Below the pieces are notes generated by a model that had not been told where the DNA came from, ran no database searches, and was given only the letters and a program-made list of their open reading frames with translations. Below are positions 8,946-16,534 of a DNA stretch of 64,000 nt, one piece after another. The stretch is from a bacterium (GTDB lineage: Bacteria; Armatimonadota; Abditibacteriia; Abditibacteriales; Abditibacteriaceae). A program made the translations under genes and the position numbers. Numbering within the stretch: position 1 is the stretch's first letter; each line of letters starts with the position of its first letter. The DNA lies in contig SDZD01000009.1 of assembly GCA_004172935.1 (NCBI GenBank), positions 1 to 64,000 of the forward strand. Direction: 5' to 3'.

Positions 8946-10634
8946 TTAACGGGCGCGGCGACGTGCGAATTTATCGCGCAGCCAAGCCCATTCGGGAATC
9001 TCGAAACGGCTGGCCGATGAGGTGAAGACGAAGATGGCGACGACACCCGTCCAGACCAATAGCAGGACTTGCGAACCCTTGGTTTCGCCGACCAGAGGAC
9101 GAGCAATCAATAGTGCGAGCAGACCCGCGACGCCCATCAGAAAGCAGGAAACGAAAGTGCGAACCAGAGTCCCGGCGATGCGGTCTATGCCCAGAGGCGC
9201 GTTGTAGCGCTTGTTTTTCAAGCGGTGGTCGAGCAGAATGAGGAGGCCAACAAACTGGCCCGCTGCGCCAACGGAAGTCGCGAATGCTAAGCCCGCAATG
9301 CCAAAGCCCATTTTCTTGAGGACAGCGCAGAGGCCGATATACAGCACGGTTAGAATCGTGCCATAGATGGTTGGGGTACGGGTATCGCCAAGGGCGTAGA
9401 AACCACGCGCCACGAACGCCTGAGCGCCCCAGGCGAAGAGGCCAACGTTGAACATGGCGAAGCAGCGTGCGGTGTCTTCGATGGCGGCGGTGCGATTGAA
9501 ATTGCCCCAGCCGAAGATGAGGGAGACGATTGGCTCGGCCCACAGCACGAGGAGCACCGAAACGGGCAAGGTGATGAACAGGAGACGGCGCAAACCTGTG
9601 CGTAGGAACTCGGAAAAGGTACGAAAATCGCCGACAGCCACTTTAGACGCCAGAAAGGGGAAGGCGGCGACGGCGGCAGCCTGTCCGAGCAGACCCTGAG
9701 CGGCGATCATCAGGCGGTTGGCGTTGTCGATGCGAGAAAATTCGCCAGCGGGCAAATCGGAAGTGAAAAACTGCACAACCCACACATCCACCACCGGGAA
9801 GGAGACACCGATCATGATGGGGATGGCGAGTTTGAAGAAACGAATGACCGAGGGGTTAGCGAGGTCGATGCGAAAGCTGAAGCGGGGGCGCTGAGCAGCG
9901 GGGCCAGTTCGCAGTGCGATGAGAGGTAGCAGGAAATTGCCGATGAAGGCGCCCATGAGGATGCCAATGGAGAAGGAGAGAGGGTTGTGGGGCGATGAAC
10001 CGTAAGGCGCGGAGGCGAACCACATGGGGACGGCGACAATCATCGCGACGCTGTTGTAGAGCGCTCCCGTCCACCCCGATGCCCCGAATCGCTTGAAGGT
10101 GTTGAGAACAGCGGAAAACAAGCCCCCCAGATAAAAGAACAACTGAGCGGGAAGCATGATTCGCGTCATGGCGACCGCTGTCTCGAAGGTGCCCTCTTTA
10201 GTGGCGCTGGCTAGGCCGGGCTTGGTGATGACGATGATTTGCGGGGCAAATATCATCAGCAGGGCGGTTAGCACCACTAAAACAAAGCCCATCAGCGAGG
10301 CGAGGGCGGAGTAGAAGCGCCACGCCTGAGCCTCTTTACCTTTATCCCATAGCGAGGAAAAGAGGGGAATAAAGGTGAGCGACATGGCGCCGCCCGCAAC
10401 GAGGTAGTTAAGAAAGTCGGGGAGAGCGAAGGCGTATTTATAGGCGTCAGCGGCAAAGGGGGGGAGGAGTGCTGTAATGAGCGCACTCTGAAACAGGCCG
10501 ATGAAACGCGCCAAAAAGTACAGCGCCGACAGAATTAGAGCGGCCCGCAGGGGCGCCGTCGCCCGTGGTGCGGGTTTAGATGAGGGGACAGCGGACGAAT
10601 TCGACTGGACAACGGGCATTAATAGGCGGGTCAC
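8946..10634 (-). CDS. murJ: Lipid II flippase MurJ (MviN)
   Basis: Peptidoglycan precursor flippase in the inner membrane. The 562 residues show about 14 hydrophobic segments and family motifs such as the AGGAMSLTFIPLFS block, close to the canonical GALSxAFIPxF sequence, and the positively charged cytoplasmic N-terminus before ALILSALYFLARFIG. The ORF-track start is GTG at 10634; an in-frame ATG at 10619 (MPVVQSN) is an equally possible start. This is the better match to housekeeping MurJ of the two copies in the window. It ends 57 bp upstream of the csbD-like start and could be read into it. Confidence 0.92.
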   Translation of the reverse strand: MTRLLMPVVQSNSSAVPSSKPAPRATAPLRAALILSALYFLARFIGLFQSALITALLPPFAADAYKYAFALPDFLNYLVAGGAMSLTFIPLFSSLWDKGKEAQAWRFYSALASLMGFVLVVLTALLMIFAPQIIVITKPGLASATKEGTFETAVAMTRIMLPAQLFFYLGGLFSAVLNTFKRFGASGWTGALYNSVAMIVAVPMWFASAPYGSSPHNPLSFSIGILMGAFIGNFLLPLIALRTGPAAQRPRFSFRIDLANPSVIRFFKLAIPIMIGVSFPVVDVWVVQFFTSDLPAGEFSRIDNANRLMIAAQGLLGQAAAVAAFPFLASKVAVGDFRTFSEFLRTGLRRLLFITLPVSVLLVLWAEPIVSLIFGWGNFNRTAAIEDTARCFAMFNVGLFAWGAQAFVARGFYALGDTRTPTIYGTILTVLYIGLCAVLKKMGFGIAGLAFATSVGAAGQFVGLLILLDHRLKNKRYNAPLGIDRIAGTLVRTFVSCFLMGVAGLLALLIARPLVGETKGSQVLLLVWTGVVAIFVFTSSASRFEIPEWAWLRDKFARRRAR

Positions 10635-10886
10635 ATTTTACCGTGATGGCAGAAATATCACGTTTGAGAGATTGCAGTAAAAACACAAAGGGAACGCAAT
10701 CAGGCTGAGAAAGCGGGGGGTTGGGTGGGGAGATTTCTTTCTGGGATTAGACCATTGGCAAAGAGCCATGGCTCGTTGGCATTAATGCATTTCGTTAGTA
10801 GTGTTAAGTGATGGGCGGCTTCGGGCGCAGGGAGCGCCTGGTGTGCGAGGTCGCGACGGCACCGATGATTTGCAACTGGCGCATCT

Positions 10887-11723
10887 TCATTCGAAGAGCG
10901 CCGACCCGCCTTTTTTTAGTGAGCTTCGAGCGGTTTCGATGGAGACTTCGCGGCGCTTCCTATCGACGAAGAACGAGACGTGGGAAAAGCCGCAACGGGC
11001 GAGAAGACCGAGAGCTTCCTCGAAGCGGTCGGCGACTCGTTCGGGGACGTGGGCATCGGCGCCCAACACGATGGGAATGTCGCGGGCGGCGATTTCGCGA
11101 AGCATGGAGGGGTTGGGGTTCATTTCGGGGACACGCTTGAGGACACCCGATGTGTTGAGTTCCATCGCGACGCCGGTCTTTTTAATGCGGTCGAGTTGAC
11201 GGCAGATGTGGGGCATGACGCGCTTGATGTCCCATTCTTGCGGGGTGGAGTTTTTCACCAGGTCGGGGTGGGAGAGAGTATCGAAAAGGCCGGTTTCGGC
11301 GGCATCGGCGAGATGTTTGAAGTAGGTCTTCTGATAGCCAAGGGCGTCGCCCTGCCAGAACTGGGTGCGGTAGTCGGCAACTTGGGGATGGACAGAACCT
11401 AGAACGTGAGAGAGTTGTTTATTGGCCAAAAAGTCGCGCCAGTAACTAACAAGTGAGGGGAGAAAATCGCATTCGATGCCGACTTTGACTTCGAGTTGGC
11501 CTTCGTATTCGACGCGGGCTTCTTCTACAATCCTCAGATATTCAGGCCATTCGGACTGGGCCATGCAGTGGCCCCACTCGCGCGGGGTGGGGCCGTGGCA
11601 GGTGATGTTGATACCTGCCAATCCACGTTCGAGGGCAACGCGGGCGTACTCTTTGGGGCTTCCCACCGCATGGCGGCAAAGGGGCGTGTGGCAGTGGGAC
11701 TCGAAGAGTACGGGCGCGGACAT
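10887..11723 (-). CDS. PHP-domain phosphatase, histidinol-phosphatase (HisK/HisJ) type
   Basis: Metal-dependent phosphoesterase of the PHP superfamily. Metal-ligand motifs occur in order: HCHTPLCRHAVG (the H-x-H motif), ITCHGP, GIECDF, GSVHP, SHPD and DAHVP. This layout is that of the monofunctional PHP histidinol-phosphatases, eighth step of histidine synthesis, although PHP proteins with other substrates look similar. I chose ATG 11723 (MSAPVLFESHCH) because the motif begins ten residues later; the track's extension to 11810 adds 29 residues of Cys/Arg-rich sequence unlike the family. The only other histidine-related gene in the window is hisS, a tRNA synthetase. The DNA just upstream carries the AATCAATCTTT repeats described separately. 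Confidence 0.85.
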   Translation of the reverse strand: MSAPVLFESHCHTPLCRHAVGSPKEYARVALERGLAGINITCHGPTPREWGHCMAQSEWPEYLRIVEEARVEYEGQLEVKVGIECDFLPSLVSYWRDFLANKQLSHVLGSVHPQVADYRTQFWQGDALGYQKTYFKHLADAAETGLFDTLSHPDLVKNSTPQEWDIKRVMPHICRQLDRIKKTGVAMELNTSGVLKRVPEMNPNPSMLREIAARDIPIVLGADAHVPERVADRFEEALGLLARCGFSHVSFFVDRKRREVSIETARSSLKKGGSALFE

Positions 11724-11835
11724 GAAGAATGGTTTAACACAGGCGCGTTCGCATTTCTGGAGGAGTCTTAACTTTCGACATGTGGGCGCGGGGGCAGGAG
11801 AGCAACGCACCGGATTATTGGATTGAATATGACTC

Positions 11836-11992
11836 GGAAATCAATCTTTTTGGTGTATTTTTCAATTATTTGGGGGTTTTAATCAATCTTTTTGGCCTCA
11901 AGAGATTGATTAAATGGGGGAACGCATTTGGATTTAAGCGTGAAATGGGGTAAAAGATTGATTAATCAATCTTTATTCAATCTTTGGGGGCT
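11836..11992. repeat. Clustered AATCAATCTTT direct and inverted repeats
   Basis: The core TCAATCTTT occurs at about 11840, 11883, 11966 and 11976 on the plus strand, and its complement (AGATTGATT) at about 11903 and 11955. Two abutting copies create a perfect 22-bp palindrome, AAAGATTGATT-AATCAATCTTT, at 11953-11974. Two copies extend to AATCAATCTTTTTGG. The spacing is irregular, so this is not a simple tandem repeat. It looks like a set of binding sites for a dimeric regulator upstream of the PHP gene. Confidence 0.6.
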
Positions 11993-12002
11993 TATTCAGA
12001 AA

Positions 12003-12034
12003 TTCACCACAGAGACACGGAGGCACAGAGAGGG
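12003..12034. repeat. CACAGAG-type dispersed repeat, copy 1
   Basis: The stretch ACCACAGAGACACGGAGG followed by CACAGAGAGGGG resembles sequences at 49787-49830 and in the right arm of the inverted repeat at 51203-51302, sharing the 11-mer GGCACAGAGAG with the latter. A degenerate relative (CGCAGAGGGGCGGAGAG) is at 12148-12164. Confidence 0.55.
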
Positions 12035-12569
12035 GTTCGAGAGTTATCATTGATGGATTTTAGACGCAGATTTTAACGCCGATGATTTGCTGGATGGGGG
12101 TTGGCGCTTGACTGCTTGGTGGGGACGGGATGGTTTTGAATTTAAAAACGCAGAGGGGCGGAGAGTTTTGGGAGAGGGGCGGAGCTAGGAGGTGATGGGC
12201 TTCGCGCTCAATTTCATTATTATCAGTATAACCGATTTATCAAATCAGGGGAGTGGGCTGCGTCAGGGGGAGTATCATTGAGGCTTTGCCTAGCGTGAAC
12301 GCCGATTACAGGGTGATCGAGAACGAAAGCCACATTTCGATGGCGCCTCCCTCCGTAACAGTGGCTCTCCGTTTCGTTTTAGGCGATGCGGCTCACATAG
12401 ATTCCTCTGCCAACTCAATTCATGACTCCAGAAGGTAGTCGAAGAGGGCGGCTTTCACAATTTGTAAGAACACAATTAGTCAGATCAATATCGAATACGA
12501 ATTAGGAACGGCATTTCGTTTGCGATGCGTTAAAGCGGTCGCCGAGACGTTTGGGCGGACTTTCCTTGT

Positions 12570-13067
12570 ATGGCACGTCTTCAAGGCCCCAAAGCGGGCA
12601 CAGGCGCCCTTGTTATAGGCGCGATTGTCGCGGCATTAGTCGCGGCAGGTTTATATTTTGCGTTTCGTTCGGCCCCCCCAGAGGAGCCGACGCAAACGAC
12701 GGTTCCGATGAACGGAGCCACCGACGCGAACTCGGCGGCGAATGGGGCCGCCGACGGAGGCAACTCCGCGATTCCTGCGGCGGACGCGACTGCGGCGCCC
12801 GATGCTGAGCTAACACCGCTGCCTTCGGCAACAGCGGCTCCCACGGCTGCGGCGACAGCACAATCCACTACAGCGGCGTCAGGAGCAGCAACGCCAGCAG
12901 CGTCGTCTGTGCCGGGGGCCGACTCAGCGACCCCGGTGGCGTCAGCAGCACCTGAGACGACGGGAACGACAGAGCCGCCAACAACGACCACAGATGGGAC
13001 GGCAATCCCTTCAGAAACGGCTGCTGCTGACTCAACTCCGAGCGCGACACCACAACCCGGTTACTAA
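12570..13067 (+). CDS. Membrane-anchored Ala/Thr/Pro-rich protein, unknown function
   Basis: Not a recognised family. The 165 residues have a short cytoplasmic start (MARLQGPKAG), one transmembrane helix at about residues 11-32 (TGALVIGAIVAALVAAGLYF) and then a low-complexity tail made almost only of Ala, Thr, Pro, Ser, Asp and Glu, ending PQPGY. It lies 26 bp upstream of the PRC-barrel gene on the same strand, so the two are probably one operon. The tail resembles a flexible extracytoplasmic stalk. The amino-acid bias raises the possibility of a composition artefact, but the ATG, membrane helix and tight spacing to the next gene argue for a real gene. Confidence 0.65.
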   Translation: MARLQGPKAGTGALVIGAIVAALVAAGLYFAFRSAPPEEPTQTTVPMNGATDANSAANGAADGGNSAIPAADATAAPDAELTPLPSATAAPTAAATAQSTTAASGAATPAASSVPGADSATPVASAAPETTGTTEPPTTTTDGTAIPSETAAADSTPSATPQPGY

Positions 13068-13093
13068 TTTGCATTGCTGTGGAGAGATAAAAT

Positions 13094-14731
13094 ATGCGTA
13101 AAGCTAAAAGCCTTCTGGGACTGTCGGTTATCACTCATAACGACGGTAAAAATCTGGGGACAGTTCGCGACCTCATTTTCAGCGACAACTCGCAAAAACT
13201 GCTCGCTCTGCTCCTCTCTGACCGCGAATTGTTCGGTATGATCGACGCGGTGTGTGTGCCCTGGAATCAGGTGCGCGAAATCGGCGGCGATGCGCTGATG
13301 GTCGAATCGGAAACCTCGCAGCAGAAAGTTCATGCCGATGCACTGATCGCGGAATCGTATGACGCTCGCCAATCTATTGATGGCAAGCAAATCACGACCG
13401 ATCAAGGTGAAAAAGTCGGCTTCGTCTCGGACCTTTACCTTGATGACAGCGGCTATGTTTCGGCCTTTGAAGTTTCGGGCGGCTTGTTCGCCGATGCTCT
13501 GGGCGGAAAGCGCTATCTGGCGATGCCCGCGACTCTCAAGGTTGGGAAAGATGTCATCATCGTGCCGCATGATGCGGTTCACCAACTCGAAATGCAGTCG
13601 CAAGCCGAGCCGGGTGGCTTGAAAGCGGTGTACGTTTCGGCGGCGGACAAAGTGACGGGCGCCTACGACAGCGTGAAAGAGAAGGCGAGCGACACTTATG
13701 CAGGTATCGCTTCGGCTTCGGTGGAAAAACAGCGCGAGTTCGTTATCGGCAAAACAGCGGGGCGCGATGTTATTATTCCGGCGGCAAGCGCTACAGAAGT
13801 CTCACCAGAGTTGTTGGCAACGAACGCGGTTGTGGATGATGCCACATTGGCACGTCTGGATGTACCCGGCCAAGTGGAACTGCAAAAGGTAACAACCGCC
13901 TCGGCGACAGACGTGACTTCGAGCGGAGAAGTAATCGAGGGCGAAGTGTTAGTTCGTCAGGGCGAAACCATCACCGCCGAACATGCGGATAGGGCTATCG
14001 AAGCAGGCATTTTGGGGACACTTGTGGCAGCGGTAGCTCAAGGGTCGGCTTCGACCACATACGATAGCGCTTCGACTTCGGTTTCTTCGGCAATAGGTGG
14101 CGCAAAGGAAAGCGCCAGCGACTACAGCGAACAGGCGGGCGGCACGCTAGAGAATGCGGCACTGGGCAAGCCCTCGGCGCGCGAAGTGCTGGCAGCGGAT
14201 GGTTCGGTTCTGGTCGCTCCCGGCCAGATTATCACACAGCCAATTCTGGATCGTGCTGAGGCAGAGGGCAAAAAGACCGAAGTCGTGGCAGCAGCGGGAA
14301 TGGGCGCCACAAGCGTAGCCGCTCAAGACGCTTATGCTCAGGCGAAAGTAGCAGCAACCAATGCGTGGTCTTCGGTGGTTGGGAAGGTTTCCGAACTGAC
14401 GGGCAACGCACAGGACAAAAAAGCCGAATTGGACGCGAACGCGCAGGATAAGAAGATTAAAAATGCGGTTGGTCGTCCGGTAACGCGGGTGATTTTGGCG
14501 AAAGATGACAGCGTGATTTTGAATACCGGCGACATCATCACCAACAAAGCTGTAGATCAGGCATACGCGGCGGGGGTTCTCGATATTTTGCTGGATTCGG
14601 TGTACGAAATGACACCGGACATCACGCCCGAAATGCTACGGGTGCAGGGTAAGGGCGATGCGGCTCTTGCCTCGCAGGTGGAACCCATCGAGAATGGGGC
14701 ACCTGTGACTGCGACTACGAACGCTTCTTAA
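13094..14731 (+). CDS. PRC-barrel domain protein with C-terminal barrel-like repeats
   Basis: Two PRC-barrel domains fill the first ~165 residues: KSLLGLSVITHNDGKNLGTVRDL, and a second beginning with SIDGKQITTDQGEKVGFV. PRC barrels bind small ligands or partner proteins, as in RimM and photosynthetic reaction centre H subunits. The rest consists of four units of about 45 residues, each of the form (G)xxxxREVLAxDxSVLxxxGxxIT followed by a helix ending EAGI/AAGV. They are separated by Ser/Ala/Lys/Glu-rich helical linkers (such as YDSVKEKASDTYAG) like those of late-embryogenesis or YtxH-type stress proteins. No signal peptide or membrane segment is seen. Function unknown, possibly envelope or stress related through its membrane-anchored neighbour. 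Confidence 0.85.
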   Translation: MRKAKSLLGLSVITHNDGKNLGTVRDLIFSDNSQKLLALLLSDRELFGMIDAVCVPWNQVREIGGDALMVESETSQQKVHADALIAESYDARQSIDGKQITTDQGEKVGFVSDLYLDDSGYVSAFEVSGGLFADALGGKRYLAMPATLKVGKDVIIVPHDAVHQLEMQSQAEPGGLKAVYVSAADKVTGAYDSVKEKASDTYAGIASASVEKQREFVIGKTAGRDVIIPAASATEVSPELLATNAVVDDATLARLDVPGQVELQKVTTASATDVTSSGEVIEGEVLVRQGETITAEHADRAIEAGILGTLVAAVAQGSASTTYDSASTSVSSAIGGAKESASDYSEQAGGTLENAALGKPSAREVLAADGSVLVAPGQIITQPILDRAEAEGKKTEVVAAAGMGATSVAAQDAYAQAKVAATNAWSSVVGKVSELTGNAQDKKAELDANAQDKKIKNAVGRPVTRVILAKDDSVILNTGDIITNKAVDQAYAAGVLDILLDSVYEMTPDITPEMLRVQGKGDAALASQVEPIENGAPVTATTNAS

Positions 14732-14746
14732 TTGAAAAGAGAATTG

Positions 14747-14785
14747 AAACGCCGCCTGAACTTTGGTTCGGGCGGCGTTTTGGTT
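14747..14785 (+). terminator. Terminator after PRC-barrel gene
   Basis: 15-bp stem AAACGCCGCCTGAAC / GTTCGGGCGGCGTTT (one G-U pair), loop TTTG, then TTGGTTTT. It begins 16 bp after the stop codon. Confidence 0.88.
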
Positions 14786-14861
14786 TTGCTGTAAGAGGTA
14801 GTGCCCCGTTGAGCGCAGACAACATCCAAAGAGGTTAGCCCCCAGCGGCAGCTACATTACC

Positions 14862-15581
14862 TCACACCGACAAATCGACTAACCACGCGCCGGGAACATG
14901 GTTATCAACCAACACACTCCCCAGATTGAACCAATGCGGCACTGCATCGAGAATGGCCGAATCTGCCGTTGCCACGATGACTTCTTCCTTCAATTTTTTC
15001 AGGGCGACATCCGCCGAAGGCACTAACTCGGCTCGCCACTCGCGGCCCGCTTTTGCGGCGATTTCGAGAATGAGCGCGCGCAAGCGCCCCGAATTGGAAA
15101 TCGGAGAATCCAGCCACCACACACAATCATTGACGCGCAGTTCGTCCAGCATTTGCGCGATGAGTTCGAGTGCGGGGCCGGTTTCCTCGACACGGCGAAA
15201 ATTGCCGTTCTCACTCGCCATGTCGCGCAGGCTACCATCGCGCGCCCGCAAAATCACTCCGCCTCCCAGAGCGGCCTCGACCAGCATGATGATGTTGTAG
15301 CCATCAAGGTGCAGAGTACGGTTTCGCACGCTGGTCGCTTCCTTCGCCAGACGTAAATCGAGCGTCGCATCGCCACAGGCGCAGCGCATTACTCCCACCC
15401 GTTGGCGCTCGTGCAACTGGAAGTGATTGCCAACTAATTCAAGCGCCGAACGGGAGGCATAGCCGCGCTCCAGCAACAGCGATAAATCGGCGACCGCCTC
15501 ACGGAGCATGGGGACTTTTTGAGGCGCGAATAGTTCAGGGTCTTTAGGATGTGGCCCGCGATGAGTGGAGGTGTGTGGCAT
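14862..15581 (-). CDS. DUF434 domain-containing protein
   Basis: A 239-residue protein matching the DUF434 family as I know it. The N-terminal half has LREAVADLSLLLERGYASRSA followed by a helical part containing HERQRVGVMRCACG. A second part begins LHLDGYNIIMLVEAAL and ends in an acidic metal-site-like region (ADSAILDAVPHW). The C-terminal half resembles PIN/NYN-type nuclease folds in having spaced conserved Asp residues (DGYN, DSPIS, TADSAI), but I regard nuclease activity as an untested idea. It is divergently arranged with the BsuPI gene, whose start is 60 bp away. Confidence 0.75.
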   Translation of the reverse strand: MPHTSTHRGPHPKDPELFAPQKVPMLREAVADLSLLLERGYASRSALELVGNHFQLHERQRVGVMRCACGDATLDLRLAKEATSVRNRTLHLDGYNIIMLVEAALGGGVILRARDGSLRDMASENGNFRRVEETGPALELIAQMLDELRVNDCVWWLDSPISNSGRLRALILEIAAKAGREWRAELVPSADVALKKLKEEVIVATADSAILDAVPHWFNLGSVLVDNHVPGAWLVDLSV

Positions 15582-15641
15582 GGTTTTTGGCGCGATGAAA
15601 CATTTTTCAGCTCGCTCACGTCTTTCTCTGTGAATATAACA

Positions 15642-16469
15642 ATGAAACTTCCGATTTTCTCGAAATTGTTACTGGGTGGTATTCTCGTCCTCGCATCTTC
15701 GGCGGCCCATGCCAAACCGAAGTCGTGGGTTCGTTTAACAACCGCGACGAACGCTACAAAGTATGTCACCGGAGCGCCAATTAACATTATCTTAACTGCG
15801 AAGAATGTACATTCGCGGGACGCCTTTCTTCATTTCACTTCGGGACAGCGCTTCGATATGCAACTGTTCCCCAAAGGCTCCAACGATCCGGTTTACACCT
15901 GGAGCGCCGACAAGATGTTCGCCATGATGACAGGCCAACTTCGTCTGGCACCCAACCAGAGCCAAACGTTTCAGGCCCAAATCGGCGCTCAGCAGGGCGA
16001 GTTCAAACCCGGCAAATACGAACTGCGCGTCCACATGACCAACAGCTCGCATATCGAAGCGACACCTGTTGAACTGGAAGTCGTGGCCGCCCCAGCAGAA
16101 CCCATTAAATTCGAGGCGAAACTCGACAAAACCGAGATGGCCCAAGGTGAGTCGGTCAAAGTCAGCATGACCGTGACCAACACCACCAAAGAAGACCAAA
16201 CCCTGCACTTCGGTTCGGGCCAAAGCTTCGATGTTCAGGTCTTCAACGACGCCGGAGAGTCGGTATGGACATGGGGCGCCAACAAGCGCTTCATAATGGC
16301 CCTACGCGACGTTCCCTTAGCAGCCGGTGAAAGCAAAACCTTCGACGCCACCTGGAATGGCCTCACCTTCCCCGACTTCAAAAAGGGCAAAGGCACCTAC
16401 ACCATTAAGGGCATCCTCACCACCAACCCCCGCCTCGAATCAGCCCCCATCAAAATCGAACTCAAGTAA
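15642..16469 (+). CDS. Exported protein with two BsuPI (proteinase-inhibitor-like) domains
   Basis: ATG 15642 gives a clean signal peptide (MKLPIFSKLLLGGILVLASSAAHA). The ORF-track start at 15549 would put 31 unrelated residues before it and overlap the divergent DUF434 gene. After the signal are two tandem domains of about 110 residues, each with the BsuPI pattern: an Asn-rich strand, then LHFxSGQxFDxQ(L/V)F, then VxTWxAxKxF. The match between FTSGQRFDMQLF and FGSGQSFDVQVF shows an internal duplication. BsuPI was named for an intracellular protease inhibitor of Bacillus subtilis. Here the copy is exported, so its target would be extracytoplasmic; inhibition itself is not shown. Confidence 0.88.
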   Translation: MKLPIFSKLLLGGILVLASSAAHAKPKSWVRLTTATNATKYVTGAPINIILTAKNVHSRDAFLHFTSGQRFDMQLFPKGSNDPVYTWSADKMFAMMTGQLRLAPNQSQTFQAQIGAQQGEFKPGKYELRVHMTNSSHIEATPVELEVVAAPAEPIKFEAKLDKTEMAQGESVKVSMTVTNTTKEDQTLHFGSGQSFDVQVFNDAGESVWTWGANKRFIMALRDVPLAAGESKTFDATWNGLTFPDFKKGKGTYTIKGILTTNPRLESAPIKIELK

Positions 16470-16478
16470 CAAACAGTC

Positions 16479-16510
16479 AAAAAGGACGCGCCCAGCGCGT
16501 CCTTTTTGTT
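16479..16510. terminator. Bidirectional terminator between convergent genes
   Basis: Stem AAAAAGGACGCG / CGCGTCCTTTTT around a CCCAG loop, then GTTTTT. It lies between the BsuPI gene and the minus-strand NACHT gene, which ends at 16535. Confidence 0.9.
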
Positions 16511-16534
16511 TTTAACACTGCATATTGTACTTTT

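Larger units (their letters stand above)
11724..12569. other. 846-bp non-coding zone with short repeats
   Basis: Only short, unconvincing ORFs are present (for example 61 aa at 12253-12438). Contents: a cluster of TCAATCTTT-type repeats (11836-11990), a CACAGAG-type repeat (12003-12034) and a related GCAGAGG stretch (12142-12179). It separates the minus-strand PHP gene from the plus-strand 12570 gene, so promoters for both should lie here. Confidence 0.7.

Noticed and set aside
12253-12438. 61-aa ORF in the large intergenic zone
   Set aside because: No ribosome site, no hydrophobic or motif pattern; likely chance.
12570-13067. Antisense ORFs at 12581-12991 and 12613-12861
   Set aside because: Complementary low-complexity frames produced by Ala/Thr/Pro-rich codons on the plus strand.
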